64,000 bases of DNA from Litoribacterium kuwaitense (GTDB lineage Bacteria > Bacillota > Bacilli > Bacillales > DSM-28697), in contig NZ_JAALFC010000020.1 in assembly GCF_011058155.1 (NCBI RefSeq), positions 1 to 64,000 on the forward strand, in the 5' to 3' direction. Each line of letters begins with the position of its first letter. Position 1 is the first letter of the stretch. Below are positions 16,911-27,889 of the stretch, piece after piece. The position numbers were made by a program, and so were the translations under genes. The notes beneath the pieces were generated by a model. That model did no database searches, was not told the DNA's origin, and saw nothing but the letters and a program-made list of their open reading frames with translations.

Positions 16911-17094
16911 TCATAGCATGTAGACATAGACTTTTTTAGGCTTCATTTCAACCTTCATATATTGCACTTGACGACGCTCATTAGCCGAGTTGAGAAGGTA
17001 AACAAAGACGTGAATAGAACCTGAGAGGACTAGAGGCAACACGCCACGGATAAAAAAACAACAAATAGACAATTCTTTTTTTATTAAAACCTAT

Positions 17095-17847
17095 TTAGGA
17101 ACCAGCAACGAGCCACTTCATCATTGTATCACCCCAAAACAAAATGAGGATCGTCGCTCCTGAAATGAAGGGGGCAAAAGGAATGGCTTCTCCTCTTTTA
17201 AGACGGCCTGCCAAACGAAAAATGATTCCAAATAGCGCACCTAATAAAGAAGCGAGAAACAGAATGAGTAGTGTCTCTTTCCATCCTGCTACAAAACCAA
17301 TGACTAGAAACAGCTTGACATCTCCGACACCCATTCCGCCACGACTGACCAACATAATAAAAAACAAAACACCGAAGCCAACACCAGCACCAATCATCGA
17401 TGCAGACCAACTCGTTTCCGGATGTAAAATGTGGATGACCATTAATAGACCACCGGATACGAGAAGAATATTGTTTGGGATCTTCATATAATAAACGTCT
17501 GCAACTGAGACCATATGTAAAAGGGCAATAAGGAGTAAGGCGACTGCCGTATCCCATTGAAACCCAAAAATAGCAATCGCCAAGCCAAACAAGAGAGATG
17601 TGCCTATCTCTGTCAAAGGTAAAATGCTTGAAATCGTGTCCCCGCAGTGGCGACAGCGCCCTTTCTGACATGCGTAGGACACGATTGGCAAAAGTTCATA
17701 CCAGCTTAGTTGGATAGAGCACATATCACAATGAGAACGCGGGGTAATAATGCTCATCGACTGCGGCACACGCTGGCCTACAAGGGTGAAAAAAGAGCCT
17801 GCAATCAAGCCGATCAGCATAAAACACCCAATCCAAAAGGCTTCCAT
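17095..17847 (-). CDS. comC: Type IV prepilin peptidase ComC
   Basis: Aspartyl membrane protease that cleaves and N-methylates competence pseudopilins (ComG proteins). Two CxxC pairs (CDMCS and CRHCG, about residues 41-75) form the N-terminal zinc-binding loop. Catalytic aspartates are expected in VADVYYMKIPN and GMGVGDVKLF. Eight hydrophobic segments; 250 residues. ATG start with an AGGAGGA ribosome site, just after folC. Its presence suggests a natural competence apparatus. Confidence 0.95.
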   Translation of the reverse strand: MEAFWIGCFMLIGLIAGSFFTLVGQRVPQSMSIITPRSHCDMCSIQLSWYELLPIVSYACQKGRCRHCGDTISSILPLTEIGTSLLFGLAIAIFGFQWDTAVALLLIALLHMVSVADVYYMKIPNNILLVSGGLLMVIHILHPETSWSASMIGAGVGFGVLFFIMLVSRGGMGVGDVKLFLVIGFVAGWKETLLILFLASLLGALFGIIFRLAGRLKRGEAIPFAPFISGATILILFWGDTMMKWLVAGS

Positions 17848-17873
17848 GTGCCGAGTCCTCCTTTAAGACACCG

Positions 17874-19157
17874 TCAACTAAAATACGTACGTACTTCTTG
17901 AATAAACGACAATGAGCCTGTGATGACGATAGGTATATCTTCCTGCAGCCATGCCTCTAAAGTCTTCTGCCAAGAATCAGTGACGCTCACATCACGACCT
18001 TTTTTATACCTCTGACAATCGACTACTGTCCAGGCGCGCGGATGGGCAAAAGGGGCCAGCGTAACGTCAGCATGCGAATGCTCCAGAACGTCTAGCATCT
18101 CCACAATATTTTTATCTTGAAAAGCGCCAAACAGAATATGAGCAAATTGATTTTTGAGCCGCGCTTGCACCGTTACGCATAGCGCTTTAATCGCCGCCGG
18201 ATTATGGGCGCCATCCATGATGACAAGCGGATTTTTAGTGATCACCTCAAACCGCCCCGGCCACGTCACCTCTTCTAAGCCAGTGTCGACTGCTTCTACA
18301 GGGATAGAAAACTGTATCCTCGACAACACATTGATCGCTTTCAAGACGAGGGCAGCATTATGAGCCTGATAACCGCCGTATAAGCCTACATTCCACGATG
18401 AGTCATTGGCGACAATGCTACCTTCCCTGTCATTAAACGTGAAGGAGATACCCTTACTATCGTATGTAAGGTCGTCATATGAAAAATGTTCTCCTATTTG
18501 ATAGTAAGGACTGTGATTTGCAATTGCTTTCTCTTGAATGGCATGTATGGCGTGATCGTCAAGAGCACCGGAAATCACAGGGCATTTCGGCTTAATAATG
18601 CCTGCTTTTTCTCTTGCAATGTCAGAAAGCGTTGTACCTAAAATGGCTTCATGATCCATTCCGACACTCGTAATTATTGTTAACATTGGCTGAACGATAT
18701 TGGTCATGTCAAGTCTGCCGCCTAACCCCGCTTCAACGAGAAGGATGTCAGGTTTTAATGCTCTCGACCATAAAAAGAAAACGAGGGCGAGCATTTCGTA
18801 TTCGGTCGGTTCACCAACATCATCCCAAGTTTGTGCTTGCGCGATGTTTTCTGCTTCAGCAACGTACGTGCTAAAATCCGCTTCCGAAATTGGATGCTGA
18901 TTGATACAAAGCTGATCGCGATACTCCATTAAAGCTGGTGAGCTCATTGTGCCAACGGTATATCCTGCGTTTTCGAGAACACTCGCTAACATACGCAAAG
19001 TGGAGCCTTTTCCATTCGTTCCGGCGATATGAACAATTGGAACGCTATTTTCTGGGTGATCCGCCGCCTTAGCAAGGCGAAGCATTCGGTCGAGTCCGGG
19101 CTTTATCCCGAATGCTCCTCTGCCTTGGATCAATGCCAGCGCTTGTTGATAGGTCAT
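17874..19157 (-). CDS. folC: Folylpolyglutamate/dihydrofolate synthase
   Basis: ATP-dependent Mur-ligase family enzyme that adds glutamate to folates (and may form dihydrofolate). P-loop [15 protein letters not shown] at about residues 43-57, glycine-rich [13 protein letters not shown], and the C-terminal ligase domain containing DGAHNPAAI. 427 residues. It overlaps the valS stop by four bases (ATGA), so it is coupled to valS as in B. subtilis. A divergent paralogue lies on the plus strand at 22539. Confidence 0.95.
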   Translation of the reverse strand: MTYQQALALIQGRGAFGIKPGLDRMLRLAKAADHPENSVPIVHIAGTNGKGSTLRMLASVLENAGYTVGTMSSPALMEYRDQLCINQHPISEADFSTYVAEAENIAQAQTWDDVGEPTEYEMLALVFFLWSRALKPDILLVEAGLGGRLDMTNIVQPMLTIITSVGMDHEAILGTTLSDIAREKAGIIKPKCPVISGALDDHAIHAIQEKAIANHSPYYQIGEHFSYDDLTYDSKGISFTFNDREGSIVANDSSWNVGLYGGYQAHNAALVLKAINVLSRIQFSIPVEAVDTGLEEVTWPGRFEVITKNPLVIMDGAHNPAAIKALCVTVQARLKNQFAHILFGAFQDKNIVEMLDVLEHSHADVTLAPFAHPRAWTVVDCQRYKKGRDVSVTDSWQKTLEAWLQEDIPIVITGSLSFIQEVRTYFS

Positions 19158-21802
19158 TGGTGTTCCTTTAATTCCGAAATTCGTCCAGCAACGACCGCTC
19201 TTTTCTCTTTATAATCGACGGCTTTCTTCCGCTCCTCTTCAACAACAGCGGCTGGCGCCTTGCTCACAAATTTCTCGTTCGCAAGCTTCGCATCGACACG
19301 CGCGACCTCTTTATCAAGCTTCGCCAATTCGCTCTCTAAACGCTCCACCTCGGCTTGGATGTCAATGAGCCCTTCGATTGGAATAAACAGCTCCACGCCT
19401 GTTAACACAGCCGACATCGCCTTATCCGACCCTTCAGCCTTGTGATCAATCGTCAATTCTTCCGTTTGGCAAAAATGCTTTAAATAGGCGGATTGTGTTT
19501 TAAGTTCTTCAGCAATCTCGCTCGTTTTCGTTTTTACAATCAGCTTAATCGGTCTTGACATCGGTGCATTAACCTCGGCGCGAATATTACGCACAGCACG
19601 AATGATGTCCATAATGCGAACCATTTGCCTAGATCCATCCTCATCAGCGACAACATCACTTGGTTTAGGCCATTCGGCAATCACGATGCTGTCTCCTTCA
19701 TGGGGGAGGTGCTGCCAAATTTCTTCGGTAATAAAAGGCATATATGGATGGAGCAAGCGCATTGTCTGATCAAGGACATACGCAAGTACGGAGCGAGCCT
19801 GATTTTTTGCGACTTCATCTTCGCCATACAACGGAAGCTTTGCCATTTCAATATACCAGTCACAAACGTCGTCCCAGATAAAATTGTACAGCGCGCGTCC
19901 TGCTTCGCCAAACTCGTATTTATCAAAATTGCGGGTGACGGACACAATTGTTTCGTTTAGACGATTTAAAATCCATCGGTCCGCGATCGACGGCGCTTTT
20001 TCAATGTCAATCTCTTCATACGTAAAGCCTTCCATATTCATCATCGCAAAGCGTGATGCGTTCCAAATTTTATTAGCGAAATTCCACGTTGACTCGACTT
20101 TTTCCATCGAAAAGCGCAAATCTTGCCCTGGTGTTCCTCCTGTTAACAAAAAGTACCGCAATGCATCCGCACCGTACTGATCAATTACTTCCATCGGATC
20201 AATACCATTACCGAGCGACTTGCTCATTTTTCGACCTTGCTCATCTCTCACAAGACCATGTAACAATACGTCTTTAAATGGGCGCGTTCCTGTAAATTCG
20301 ATACTTTGGAAAATCATGCGGGATACCCAGAAGAATATTATATCGTACCCAGTGACGAGCACATCTGTCGGGAAGTATCGTTTGTAATCCGCTGCATTCT
20401 CATCAGGCCAGCCCATCGTGGAGAACGGCCAGAGCGCTGAAGAAAACCATGTGTCTAGGACGTCGACATCTTGTGTCCATTGGTCAATGTTTTCCGGCGC
20501 CTCTTCACCAACATACACTTCGCCTGTTTCGTTATGATACCAGGCTGGAATTTGATGCCCCCACCATAGCTGTCTAGAAATACACCAATCACGAAGATTT
20601 TCAATCCACCGCATATATGTGTTTTCAAAACGCTGAGGAACAAAATTCACTTTTTCACTCTCATTACGCTGCAAATCGATCGATTGCTTGGCGAGCGGCG
20701 CCATTTTTACGAACCATTGTGTCGATAAATAAGGCTCCACTACTGCTCCGCTTCGCTCAGAATGCCCAACCGAATGCGCGTGGTCTTCAATGTGAAAAAG
20801 TACGCCTTGCGCTTGCAAATCTTTAACGATATTTTTTCGGCACTCAAAACGATCCTGACCTTGATAAACACCAGCATTCTCATTCATCGACCCATCTTCG
20901 TTCATGACAAGTACACGTGGCAAATTGTGGCGGTCTCCAACCTCAAAGTCATTCGGGTCATGAGCTGGCGTAATTTTCACGGCACCGGAACCGAATTCAC
21001 GATCGACATAATCGTCGGCCACAATTGGAATTTCACGCTCAACAATCGGCAACATTACCGTTTTACCAATAAGATGCTTGTAACGCTCATCATCAGGGTG
21101 TACTGCGACTGCTGTATCTCCGAGCATCGTTTCAGGACGCGTTGTAGCAATCTCAATAAACCCACTGCCATCGGTTAATGGATACTTCATATGATAGAAA
21201 TGCCCATTCACATCTTTATATTCAACTTCAATATCCGACAAGGCCGTTTTTGTGTCAGGATCCCAGTTAATGATATACTCCCCGCGATAAATGAGCCCCT
21301 TCTTATAAAGATCAACAAAAACTTTTCGTACGGCTTTGGACAAGCCTTCATCCATCGTAAAACGTTCTCTCGTGTAGTCAAGACCAAGGCCTAGCTTCTC
21401 CCATTGTGCTCGGATGTGCTCAGCGTACTCCTCTTTCCACGCCATCGTTCGCTCAATGAAGCGCTCACGCCCAAGTTCATAGCGGCTTGTACCTTCCTCT
21501 TTCAGCTGCGCTTCAACCTTTGCTTGCGTCGAGATTCCGGCGTGATCCGTCCCTGGCAGCCACAAAACATCGTATCCTTGCATCCGCTTCGCCCGCGTCA
21601 ACAAATCCTGCAATGTTGTATCCCACGCGTGCCCGAGATGAAGCTTACCAGTCACGTTCGGCGGAGGAATGACTACCGCATACGGCTCTTTCTCCACTTC
21701 TCCCTTTGCTTCAAAATATCCATTTTTCACCCAATGCTCATACCATTTCTGCTCAACCCCCTGCGGATCATACTTCTTAGGCAATTGCGCTTGTTCTGTC
21801 AT
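19154..21802 (-). CDS. valS: Valyl-tRNA synthetase
   Basis: Charges tRNA-Val. Class I synthetase with the HIGH-type motif [16 protein letters not shown] (about residues 47-62), a CP1 editing domain, and KMSKS in [11 protein letters not shown] (about 525). The C-terminal coiled coil ([20 protein letters not shown]) is typical of ValRS. 882 residues, full length. ATG after GGTGGAGGT. Expression is under a T-box leader with a GTC specifier. Confidence 0.98.
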   Translation of the reverse strand: MTEQAQLPKKYDPQGVEQKWYEHWVKNGYFEAKGEVEKEPYAVVIPPPNVTGKLHLGHAWDTTLQDLLTRAKRMQGYDVLWLPGTDHAGISTQAKVEAQLKEEGTSRYELGRERFIERTMAWKEEYAEHIRAQWEKLGLGLDYTRERFTMDEGLSKAVRKVFVDLYKKGLIYRGEYIINWDPDTKTALSDIEVEYKDVNGHFYHMKYPLTDGSGFIEIATTRPETMLGDTAVAVHPDDERYKHLIGKTVMLPIVEREIPIVADDYVDREFGSGAVKITPAHDPNDFEVGDRHNLPRVLVMNEDGSMNENAGVYQGQDRFECRKNIVKDLQAQGVLFHIEDHAHSVGHSERSGAVVEPYLSTQWFVKMAPLAKQSIDLQRNESEKVNFVPQRFENTYMRWIENLRDWCISRQLWWGHQIPAWYHNETGEVYVGEEAPENIDQWTQDVDVLDTWFSSALWPFSTMGWPDENAADYKRYFPTDVLVTGYDIIFFWVSRMIFQSIEFTGTRPFKDVLLHGLVRDEQGRKMSKSLGNGIDPMEVIDQYGADALRYFLLTGGTPGQDLRFSMEKVESTWNFANKIWNASRFAMMNMEGFTYEEIDIEKAPSIADRWILNRLNETIVSVTRNFDKYEFGEAGRALYNFIWDDVCDWYIEMAKLPLYGEDEVAKNQARSVLAYVLDQTMRLLHPYMPFITEEIWQHLPHEGDSIVIAEWPKPSDVVADEDGSRQMVRIMDIIRAVRNIRAEVNAPMSRPIKLIVKTKTSEIAEELKTQSAYLKHFCQTEELTIDHKAEGSDKAMSAVLTGVELFIPIEGLIDIQAEVERLESELAKLDKEVARVDAKLANEKFVSKAPAAVVEEERKKAVDYKEKRAVVAGRISELKEHQ

Positions 21803-21834
21803 TTTTTACTGACCTCCACCATTTTTTATTCAAC

Positions 21835-22080
21835 AAAAAACTTCTCTCTCCAAAAAGGACGACAGAAGTTTGGTCGCGGTACCACCTTTATTTACGCTTT
21901 ACTTGATAAAGCGCACGCTCATTCGGGATAACGGCCCTTGTACCGGTTTCTCCTACTTTAAGATTCAAAGAAACAGCTCGAGGAGGACTTCAAAGCATCT
22001 GCCTGGAACGCTCACAGCCTAAAGGCGTTCCTCTCTGAAGAAGCAGGGTGACTTTTACTCATTCCTGTCATAGCTTTGCT
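21835..22080 (-). promoter_or_regulatory. T-box leader of valS (valine specifier GTC)
   Basis: The T-box sequence GGTGGTACCGCGACC (21872-21886) is followed by a terminator (arms AAACTTCT...AGAAGTTTTTT, 21835-21871). The likely specifier is GTC at 21986-21988 in the context GAAGTCCTCC, matching the GAA-codon-CCTC arrangement seen in the ilv-leu T-box. Uncharged tRNA-Val would pair with the specifier and the T-box and allow read-through into valS-folC. Confidence 0.9.
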
Positions 22081-22082
22081 TT

Positions 22083-22112
22083 ATTATATGTAAAATGTAG
22101 AGAACGGGTCAA
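22083..22112 (-). promoter_or_regulatory. sigma-A promoter of valS-folC
   Basis: TTGACC (22107-22112), 18-base spacer, TATAAT (22083-22088) on the minus strand directly upstream of the T-box leader. Confidence 0.85.
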
Positions 22113-22281
22113 GTGGTTATGCATATTCTAAATAGAAAGCTGACGCTTTCACTTCAGAGTCGTCGTTAATTCACCCGTCTAAAGCTGCGGAAAATTGACC
22201 TGATGACCAAACAACTCTTCGTCAAAAAGGGATTGACTTTAAAAATATGCTTCGATCGACAAGCATAAAGGAGCGATTGTA

Positions 22282-22470
22282 ATGAAGCGTTTCTCACGCT
22301 ATCGCATGCCGCCTTGGGTAAGAAAATGCTGCTTTGTCATGGAAGCATGCATTGTCCCTTTGGTGATTTTTCAACTGTTGCGCACCCTGCTTTTCCCAAC
22401 TCCGCTCGACATTTTACTGCTCGGTCTTCTTATCGGACTCTTGCTCGCCTTCCATTTGAAATGGATTTAA
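22282..22470 (+). CDS. Small membrane protein of unknown function
   Basis: A 62-residue product with a basic N-terminus (MKRFSRYRMPPWVRKC) and two hydrophobic stretches (residues about 17-38 and 43-58), so a small inner-membrane protein. The start is well supported: AAAGGAG 8 bases before the ATG. An inverted repeat TATGCTT/AAGCATA lies just upstream. It is followed 68 bases later by the second folC-like gene on the same strand and may be co-transcribed. I do not recognise the family. Confidence 0.6.
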   Translation: MKRFSRYRMPPWVRKCCFVMEACIVPLVIFQLLRTLLFPTPLDILLLGLLIGLLLAFHLKWI

Positions 22471-22538
22471 CCTATGGCTTGCCAACGCTACGATCCCTCG
22501 GTATGATGTCTCCATGATAGAAAAAGGAGAACCGTTTA

Positions 22539-23830
22539 GTGAATACTCAATCAATCGATTTTTTAACCCCTTACTATAAGAGAACAACCGATCGTAGCGA
22601 TGGCCGTCATCTCTTGGCGATGCAAGAACTTTTCACCGCCTTCGAACTGTCTGTTGACGATTTTGACATCGTGCAAATTGCTGGTTCGTGTGGAAAGGGT
22701 TCAACCGCCCATTATTTGTCCGCAATGCTCGACGCCACGGATGTCCCGCACGGACTGTTTACGGGACCGCACCTTGAAGCTTACGAGGAACGAATGCAAA
22801 TAAACGGTGTACCAATTCCACCAATCGCATTAGATCAAATTTTATTGCACATGAAAAAACACTTCAAACAAACCCAATCAACAATGTTGGGCATATGCAC
22901 TTAATGATCTTGGCAGCACTCATGTGGTTTAAACAGAACGGCATTCGTCTCGTTGTATTTGAAAATGGTGTCGGCGGACGGGCCGATCCTTCTAACATTT
23001 TAAATCCAATCATTGCATGCTTAACTGAAATGACCCTTGATCATCAAGACTTGCTCGGGCCAACGCTCGAGGACATCGTTGCCGACAAAGCTGCCATCGT
23101 TAAACAGACGACGCAAAAGCTGATCCTTGGCTCAGCGAATGCCGACGTGCGCAGGCTCGTACGGGATCATGTAGCAAACACCACCATCGTTGCACTTACG
23201 GAAGAATATACGATCTCAGGGTACAACGACCGGCTCAATTACCGGAGCGAGTACCACAATGTCGCAGAGCAGCCACTCCATACAACCGCATTATTTCAAA
23301 AGCAGAATGCTGGAACGGCGCTTGCTGCCTTAGAGGCTCTGATGGCATACAACGTTCCGATTCACTGGGAACGCGCCCTAAATGCATTGTCACACGTACA
23401 GATTCCTTGTCGCTATGAAAAGCGTACATTTCGTGATGGACTTGTCCTTATTGATGGAGCTCACAATCCATACGAAATGGAAACGCTCATGAAAGCGATG
23501 GCGCTGGACAAATTTATCCCTGATCGCGTCGTCTTATCACTGACCACAGGAAGATCGAGTCTAGATATGCTTAAGCCGCTTAGCCAGCTGAATGCTTCTT
23601 TCGATGTCATTGCGTCCCCGTTTAAAGAGCGTCGCATGCCAAAAGCTGAGATTCACCAAGCATTTACAGACCTCGGTCTTTCTTGGACGTATTACGATCA
23701 CCTCGACCTTTTCTTGCAAACAAGCCCATTTAAAAAACAACAGACATTAATCACCGGCTCCTTATATCTTGCTGGCGTGTTACGCACCTACATCATCGAT
23801 GCTGACAGAAAGCTGCATATCAAAACATAA
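22539..23830 (+). CDS. Second FolC-like Mur-ligase family protein (frameshifted as sequenced)
   Basis: Paralogue of FolC of about 430 residues on the opposite strand. The N-terminal piece has a P-loop IAGSCGKGSTAHYL, where canonical FolC has GTNGKGS. The second piece has ENGVGGRADPSN, TLDHQDLLG and the ligase-domain motif DGAHNPYEM. A one-base loss near 22873-22877 (ACCCAATC) splits them; restoring it gives KQTQINNVGHMHLMILAA across the join. The GTG start follows AAAAAGGAG. The altered P-loop and weak resemblance elsewhere suggest a specialised or decaying role; substrate unknown. Confidence 0.75.
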
Positions 23831-23856
23831 ACCGCAGTGACCAACTGCGGTTCAGT
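23830..23856 (+). terminator. hairpin terminator after folC-like gene
   Basis: Perfect 9-bp stem AACCGCAGT (23830-23838) and ACTGCGGTT (23844-23852) overlapping the stop codon. The T tract after it is weak (CAGTCTCTT), so termination efficiency is uncertain. Confidence 0.6.
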
Positions 23857-23863
23857 CTCTTAA

Positions 23864-23933
23864 CTTCTGTCGTCCACTGTCTCGCTCGTCCTCTCAGTTA
23901 AGACTACATTTGAGACATCGTGACAAACAGGCT
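23864..23933. repeat. diverged partial copy of the 1741-1865 element
   Basis: Positions 23871-23891 match the inverse complement of the core of the 1741-1865 element (18 of 21 bases), and the segment ends in TGACAAACAGGCTG, resembling its terminal repeat. The other end is not recognisable. The rest of the 290-base gap to 24143 holds GAGGCTGTCAAAAAG-like sequence and no gene. Confidence 0.35.
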
Positions 23934-24143
23934 GATAATTAACGAGAGGCTGTCAAAAAGACATTAAAAAGGCTGTTTTGCCTTCAATCTGAGCGAGAAT
24001 GCCAATTAGGTTATGAATATAAACGATATCCGCTTTATTTTTACTTCGCTCAGTTTCAGACAGGTCCACATAAGTTTTGTTTTACAATTGGGCGAGAATT
24101 ATCGCCTCGTCTAAGCTTTGACATGAAGCCGGACAGTCCGTCG

Positions 24144-25169
24144 TCATTCCAATCCTTCTGTTTCGTCTCTTAACACGGCTTCTTCCTTTTCATTTTGCTG
24201 AGAGACGGTTTGCTCTAAAGCCTCTCTCCAGAGCTCATTTGCAGCAAAGCGAGCTTCAGCATTCATCATTCGCTGAACCCACACTTGCTCCTTGGACACG
24301 TTACGTTGTTCATATTGTTTGGCAACCTGCCACAAAGGCTGTCCATCCAATAAAACTGCTAAAATCAGCTTTTCATTCAATGAATCAATGTTTTCTTCCC
24401 GCAAATAAGTGCTAAGAGCTTGTTTGCGATCAATTGTTGAATGATGCAAACGACCCATCAAATGAGCAAGGTTAAAGGCTGGCAATTGATGCGACAACGT
24501 GGCTGGCGGAACAAAGGACTGCCGCCCTTGATCAACAAAGGAGGCGTCTTCTAATGCCATCACGCTGTCTGCCGGCCCTTTCACGATCTCCTCGCTTTCT
24601 TGAAGCACCTCCATACTGATTTCATGGTGCTGCCGCATTTGTCCGTAAACGTGTTGAAATCGTTGAACAAAAGGAGAAGGATAGCGCATTTGGTCATATT
24701 GAGCAATGAGAGCGTCTAACGATTCTGCCGTTGTTTTCTTTGCTTTTAGCCAAGCGTCGCCTGATTCTTTTAAAAATGCGTGGCTGATCGTCAAAGGTTG
24801 CTTCGTTTGCCGATGCATACGAGCCAAGGCGGAAAAAAGTGCTGTCGGGCGATCTGTACGCAAGTCTCTTTGCTCGTCATAATGAGGATAAATCGCTAAC
24901 CATCCCGCAAACGAAGAACAGTAACGATAAGCGTTCGGCCAACCAACTGGTAAGGCAAACGCTTGACTACCAGCTGTAGCTAAACTACGTAAAGCCTCGT
25001 CAACTTGTTGAACTGCCTCTTTACTTTTAAATAAACGACCTTGAAACATCCCATTTTCTGTATAGATTTCGACTAAGCCGTGACGCCTTCGTTTAACCTC
25101 TATTGGCTCAATTGAAAATTGACTTCTAATATCGGCAATGTGTCGACTGTCGATGTGTTGCACCATCAC
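24144..25169 (-). CDS. ysxE: YsxE-like spore coat-associated kinase-fold protein
   Basis: 341 residues with weak similarity to the CotS/YsxE group, spore-coat proteins with an aminoglycoside-kinase-like fold. Recognisable are the N-terminal lobe start (VKRRRHGLVEIYTENG), FAGWLAIYPHYDE and a leucine-rich C-terminal helical part. I see no intact HxDxxxxN catalytic motif, so it may be a structural protein. It overlaps spoVID by four bases (ATGA), the arrangement of spoVID-ysxE in B. subtilis; context carries much of the call. Confidence 0.8.
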   Translation of the reverse strand: MMVQHIDSRHIADIRSQFSIEPIEVKRRRHGLVEIYTENGMFQGRLFKSKEAVQQVDEALRSLATAGSQAFALPVGWPNAYRYCSSFAGWLAIYPHYDEQRDLRTDRPTALFSALARMHRQTKQPLTISHAFLKESGDAWLKAKKTTAESLDALIAQYDQMRYPSPFVQRFQHVYGQMRQHHEISMEVLQESEEIVKGPADSVMALEDASFVDQGRQSFVPPATLSHQLPAFNLAHLMGRLHHSTIDRKQALSTYLREENIDSLNEKLILAVLLDGQPLWQVAKQYEQRNVSKEQVWVQRMMNAEARFAANELWREALEQTVSQQNEKEEAVLRDETEGLE

Positions 25170-26398
25170 TTCGATACAGCCGGCACAGGGATATAAATAA
25201 TTTGCCCTTCTTCAAGCGTTTCATCGTCCAGACTATTTTCACGAATGATCTGCTGTGTCGTCAGCTCATATTTTTCTGCCAGTCGCTCGACAGAATCACC
25301 TTCTTGAATAATACACATTCTTACAGTCGTCAGCCTCTCCCCTTCGTCAGGTTGACTCAAAAACTTTGTTAAATATAGTGCATTTTCGTTTCTTTTTTCT
25401 TCTTTCTGATTCTCAGTTCGTTCAGAGATTTCGTCATTTTCCATCGCTTCTTCGACTTCAGGTGCATTGACCTCTTCTACTTGTGCTTCAAACCTAAAAG
25501 CAGGTGTTTTGACCGTCGTTTCTTCTTTTTGAGCGGGCTCATCTTCCTGCTTTATTTCAGCTTCTAGCTGAAATAACATCTCCCTTGCTTCAAGCTCATT
25601 TTCTTTCTCGTCCTCCTCTGTATATTCCTCTCTTTGCAGAGATTCAGACGAATATTGCACTTGCTCATATTGTTCGTAATCCGCCTTCTCTTCTTCTTGG
25701 ACTGCTTCTGTTCTTAAAAGCTCTTGCTCTTCTTCTGAAGGTTGATCGGGAAAAGTCGGAGGGGTAGAAACTGCAAATGGTTGTTCAGTCGTTTCCCGAG
25801 CATCCTCTCGGACATTCCCTGGCACGTCCGATTCCTGAACCTCATCAATGTCTACAACTTGTTCTTCTTTATTTTCTTGCTCATCCACTAGATCATTACG
25901 AACATCTTCAACCGGCTGTTGTACTTCTTGTTGTACTTCTTCGTAAAAATCGGCTTCCGCTTCTTCGTGTCGCTCTTGTTCTTGAAGGATTCCTGAAATG
26001 GCTAAATCTGCCTGTAGGTTTAATTGATTATTTGTAGGTAAATCATAATCAAATGATTCTACATTGACATAGACGTGATCCAAGCTTTCGATTCGGCTTA
26101 AAGGGATTGTAATATCGACCGGAAATTGATGCGAAAATACATGAACACCATCTTCCCCATTCGGTTCTACATGGTCCACACGGCGTGCAGCAGGTGAGTG
26201 TTCTTCACGCGCCTCTTCCCCTTGAGCCTCATACTCGCCGGTAAGGACAAGCCCCCCTTTAATACTCACATATTGTGCTTGTTCTATGATTGAAATATCT
26301 GGATCAAGGCTGATCGATAAAAACCGATTAATGCTCTGGTGACCGCGAAAAGCAATTGATTCTTCTAGTGAAAAGTGTAAAGAAGATCCTTGAGCCAT
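25166..26398 (-). CDS. spoVID: SpoVID spore coat-assembly protein
   Basis: Mother-cell protein that encases the forespore and recruits SafA. The N-terminal domain (residues 1-125, from SLHFSLEESIAFRGHQ) is the conserved SpoVID beta-sheet domain. Residues 130-350 are a long acidic Glu-rich region (EEVQQEVQQPVEDV and many EE runs). A C-terminal LysM domain (from CIIQEGDSVERLAEKYELTT) ends in IIYIPVP. 410 residues. The ATG follows AAAAGGAGG. The pairing of SpoVID and SafA at opposite ends of this window matches their known partnership. Confidence 0.93.
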   Translation of the reverse strand: MAQGSSLHFSLEESIAFRGHQSINRFLSISLDPDISIIEQAQYVSIKGGLVLTGEYEAQGEEAREEHSPAARRVDHVEPNGEDGVHVFSHQFPVDITIPLSRIESLDHVYVNVESFDYDLPTNNQLNLQADLAISGILQEQERHEEAEADFYEEVQQEVQQPVEDVRNDLVDEQENKEEQVVDIDEVQESDVPGNVREDARETTEQPFAVSTPPTFPDQPSEEEQELLRTEAVQEEEKADYEQYEQVQYSSESLQREEYTEEDEKENELEAREMLFQLEAEIKQEDEPAQKEETTVKTPAFRFEAQVEEVNAPEVEEAMENDEISERTENQKEEKRNENALYLTKFLSQPDEGERLTTVRMCIIQEGDSVERLAEKYELTTQQIIRENSLDDETLEEGQIIYIPVPAVSK

Positions 26399-26433
26399 GA
26401 CAAAGCCTCCTTTTCATTCGTGATATTCTTTAT

Positions 26434-26462
26434 AACCTATGAAAAGACGTCGGCAGTTATGA
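26434..26462 (-). promoter_or_regulatory. possible sigma-E promoter of spoVID
   Basis: Minus strand TCATAAC (26456-26462), 14-base spacer, CATAGGTT (26434-26441), compared with the sigma-E consensus KMATATT-N14-CATACAHT (5 of 7 and 6 of 8). spoVID is sigma-E dependent in B. subtilis, which supports the assignment. Confidence 0.45.
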
Positions 26463-26521
26463 CCAAACTTCATTGCGACCATGTTTTACACACACTTTTA
26501 CTTCGACTAAATGTTGCCAGC

Positions 26522-26575
26522 AAAAAAAAGCTCCCCAAAAGATACCCCCGTTCAGTGGTAATCTTCGGGGAGCTT
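26522..26575 (-). terminator. terminator of the hem operon
   Basis: Minus-strand stem AAGCTCCCC (26567-26575) paired with GGGGAGCTT (26528-26536), with further pairing inside, followed by TTTTTTTT. It lies about 28 bases after the hemL stop. Confidence 0.9.
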
Positions 26576-26602
26576 AAAAACAGCCGCTTGCTCTTTTGCT
26601 CG

Positions 26603-27889
26603 TTATTTAATTGCCGCAAATGCTTGCCTTGCGGCGTCCACGGTTTTGTCAATATCTTCTTCGGTATGTGCCGTTGATAAGAACATTCCTTCAAACTGAG
26701 ACGGAGGCATAAAAATGCCATTGGCGATCATCGCACGATAATATTGCGAAAACGCATCGACATTTGAAGCGCTAGACGTTGCAAAATCAACAACGGGCTG
26801 CTCACTAAAGAAGAAGCCGATCATCGAGCCCGCCTTATTAATGTGATGAGGAATGCCCGCATTCGTAGCAGCTTCTTTTAAGCCTGCGGCAAGCTGGTCA
26901 ACTTTCCCTTCAAGTGCTTCATACTTTTCTTGGGTCATTTGTCGAAGTGTTTCGTAGCCTGCAGTCATTGCAAGTGGATTTCCCGATAGTGTGCCCGCTT
27001 GATAGATCGGCCCTGATGGTGCGATACGCTCCATAATTTCGGCTTTTCCGCCATACGCACCTACCGGAAGCCCTCCACCAATCACTTTTCCAAGACAGGT
27101 CAGGTCAGGTGTCACATTAAAATGACCTTGAGCTGAATGGTAGCCGACCCTGAAACCAGACATGACTTCATCAAAAATTAACAAAGCCCCTTGATTAGTA
27201 GTGATATCACGCAAGCCTTCTAAAAACCCTTCAGCCGGAGGAACGACACCCATGTTTCCAGCAACAGGCTCAACAATGACAGCCGCAATCTCTGAGCCAA
27301 ATTGCTCAAAAGCGAGACGAACAGAATCAAGGTCATTGTACGGGCAAGTAATTGTCTGGCTAGCCACACTAGCTGGAACACCAGGGCTATCTGGAAGACC
27401 GAGCGTAGCAACGCCTGATCCAGCTTTAATGAGTAAAGAATCGCCATGCCCATGATAACAGCCTTCAAATTTTAGAATCTTGCTTCGTCCCGTATATCCA
27501 CGTGCTAAACGAAGCGCGCTCATCGTGGCTTCTGTCCCAGAGTTTACCATTCTAATCACTTCAATTGAAGGAACGCGCTCAATTACGAGTTCGGCTAACT
27601 CATTTTCGATCTCGGTCGGTGTTCCAAAGCTTGTCCCTCTTGCAGCAGCGTCCTGGAGGGCACGAACAACTGTTGGATTCGCATGACCTAGAATTAATGG
27701 GCCCCACGATAAGACATAATCGATATAGGAGTTGCCATCAATGTCGGAGATATAAGCACCCTCTCCACGCTCCATAAAAATAGGCTTCATATCTACACTT
27801 TTAAACGCTCTTACAGGAGAGTTAACGCCACCCGGCATGAGTTGAACTGCTTTTTCAAATGCTTTTTCAGACTGATTTCTAACGCTCAT
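26603..27889 (-). CDS. hemL: Glutamate-1-semialdehyde 2,1-aminomutase
   Basis: PLP enzyme that converts glutamate-1-semialdehyde to 5-aminolevulinate, second step of the C5 heme pathway. Class III aminotransferase fold: [26 protein letters not shown], and the PLP lysine in [17 protein letters not shown]. 428 residues. It overlaps hemB by 11 bases and is the last gene of hemAXCDBL. Confidence 0.97.
   Translation of the reverse strand: MSVRNQSEKAFEKAVQLMPGGVNSPVRAFKSVDMKPIFMERGEGAYISDIDGNSYIDYVLSWGPLILGHANPTVVRALQDAAARGTSFGTPTEIENELAELVIERVPSIEVIRMVNSGTEATMSALRLARGYTGRSKILKFEGCYHGHGDSLLIKAGSGVATLGLPDSPGVPASVASQTITCPYNDLDSVRLAFEQFGSEIAAVIVEPVAGNMGVVPPAEGFLEGLRDITTNQGALLIFDEVMSGFRVGYHSAQGHFNVTPDLTCLGKVIGGGLPVGAYGGKAEIMERIAPSGPIYQAGTLSGNPLAMTAGYETLRQMTQEKYEALEGKVDQLAAGLKEAATNAGIPHHINKAGSMIGFFFSEQPVVDFATSSASNVDAFSQYYRAMIANGIFMPPSQFEGMFLSTAHTEEDIDKTVDAARQAFAAIK

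Noticed and set aside
23934-24143. Insertion-sequence remnant suggested by GAGGCTGTCAAAAAG
   Set aside because: Resembles some IS ends, but no transposase fragment or matching opposite end is visible.
25585-26037. Plus-strand ORFs opposite spoVID
   Set aside because: Antisense shadows of the Glu-rich spoVID region, with Leu/Pro-rich low-complexity products and no start signals.
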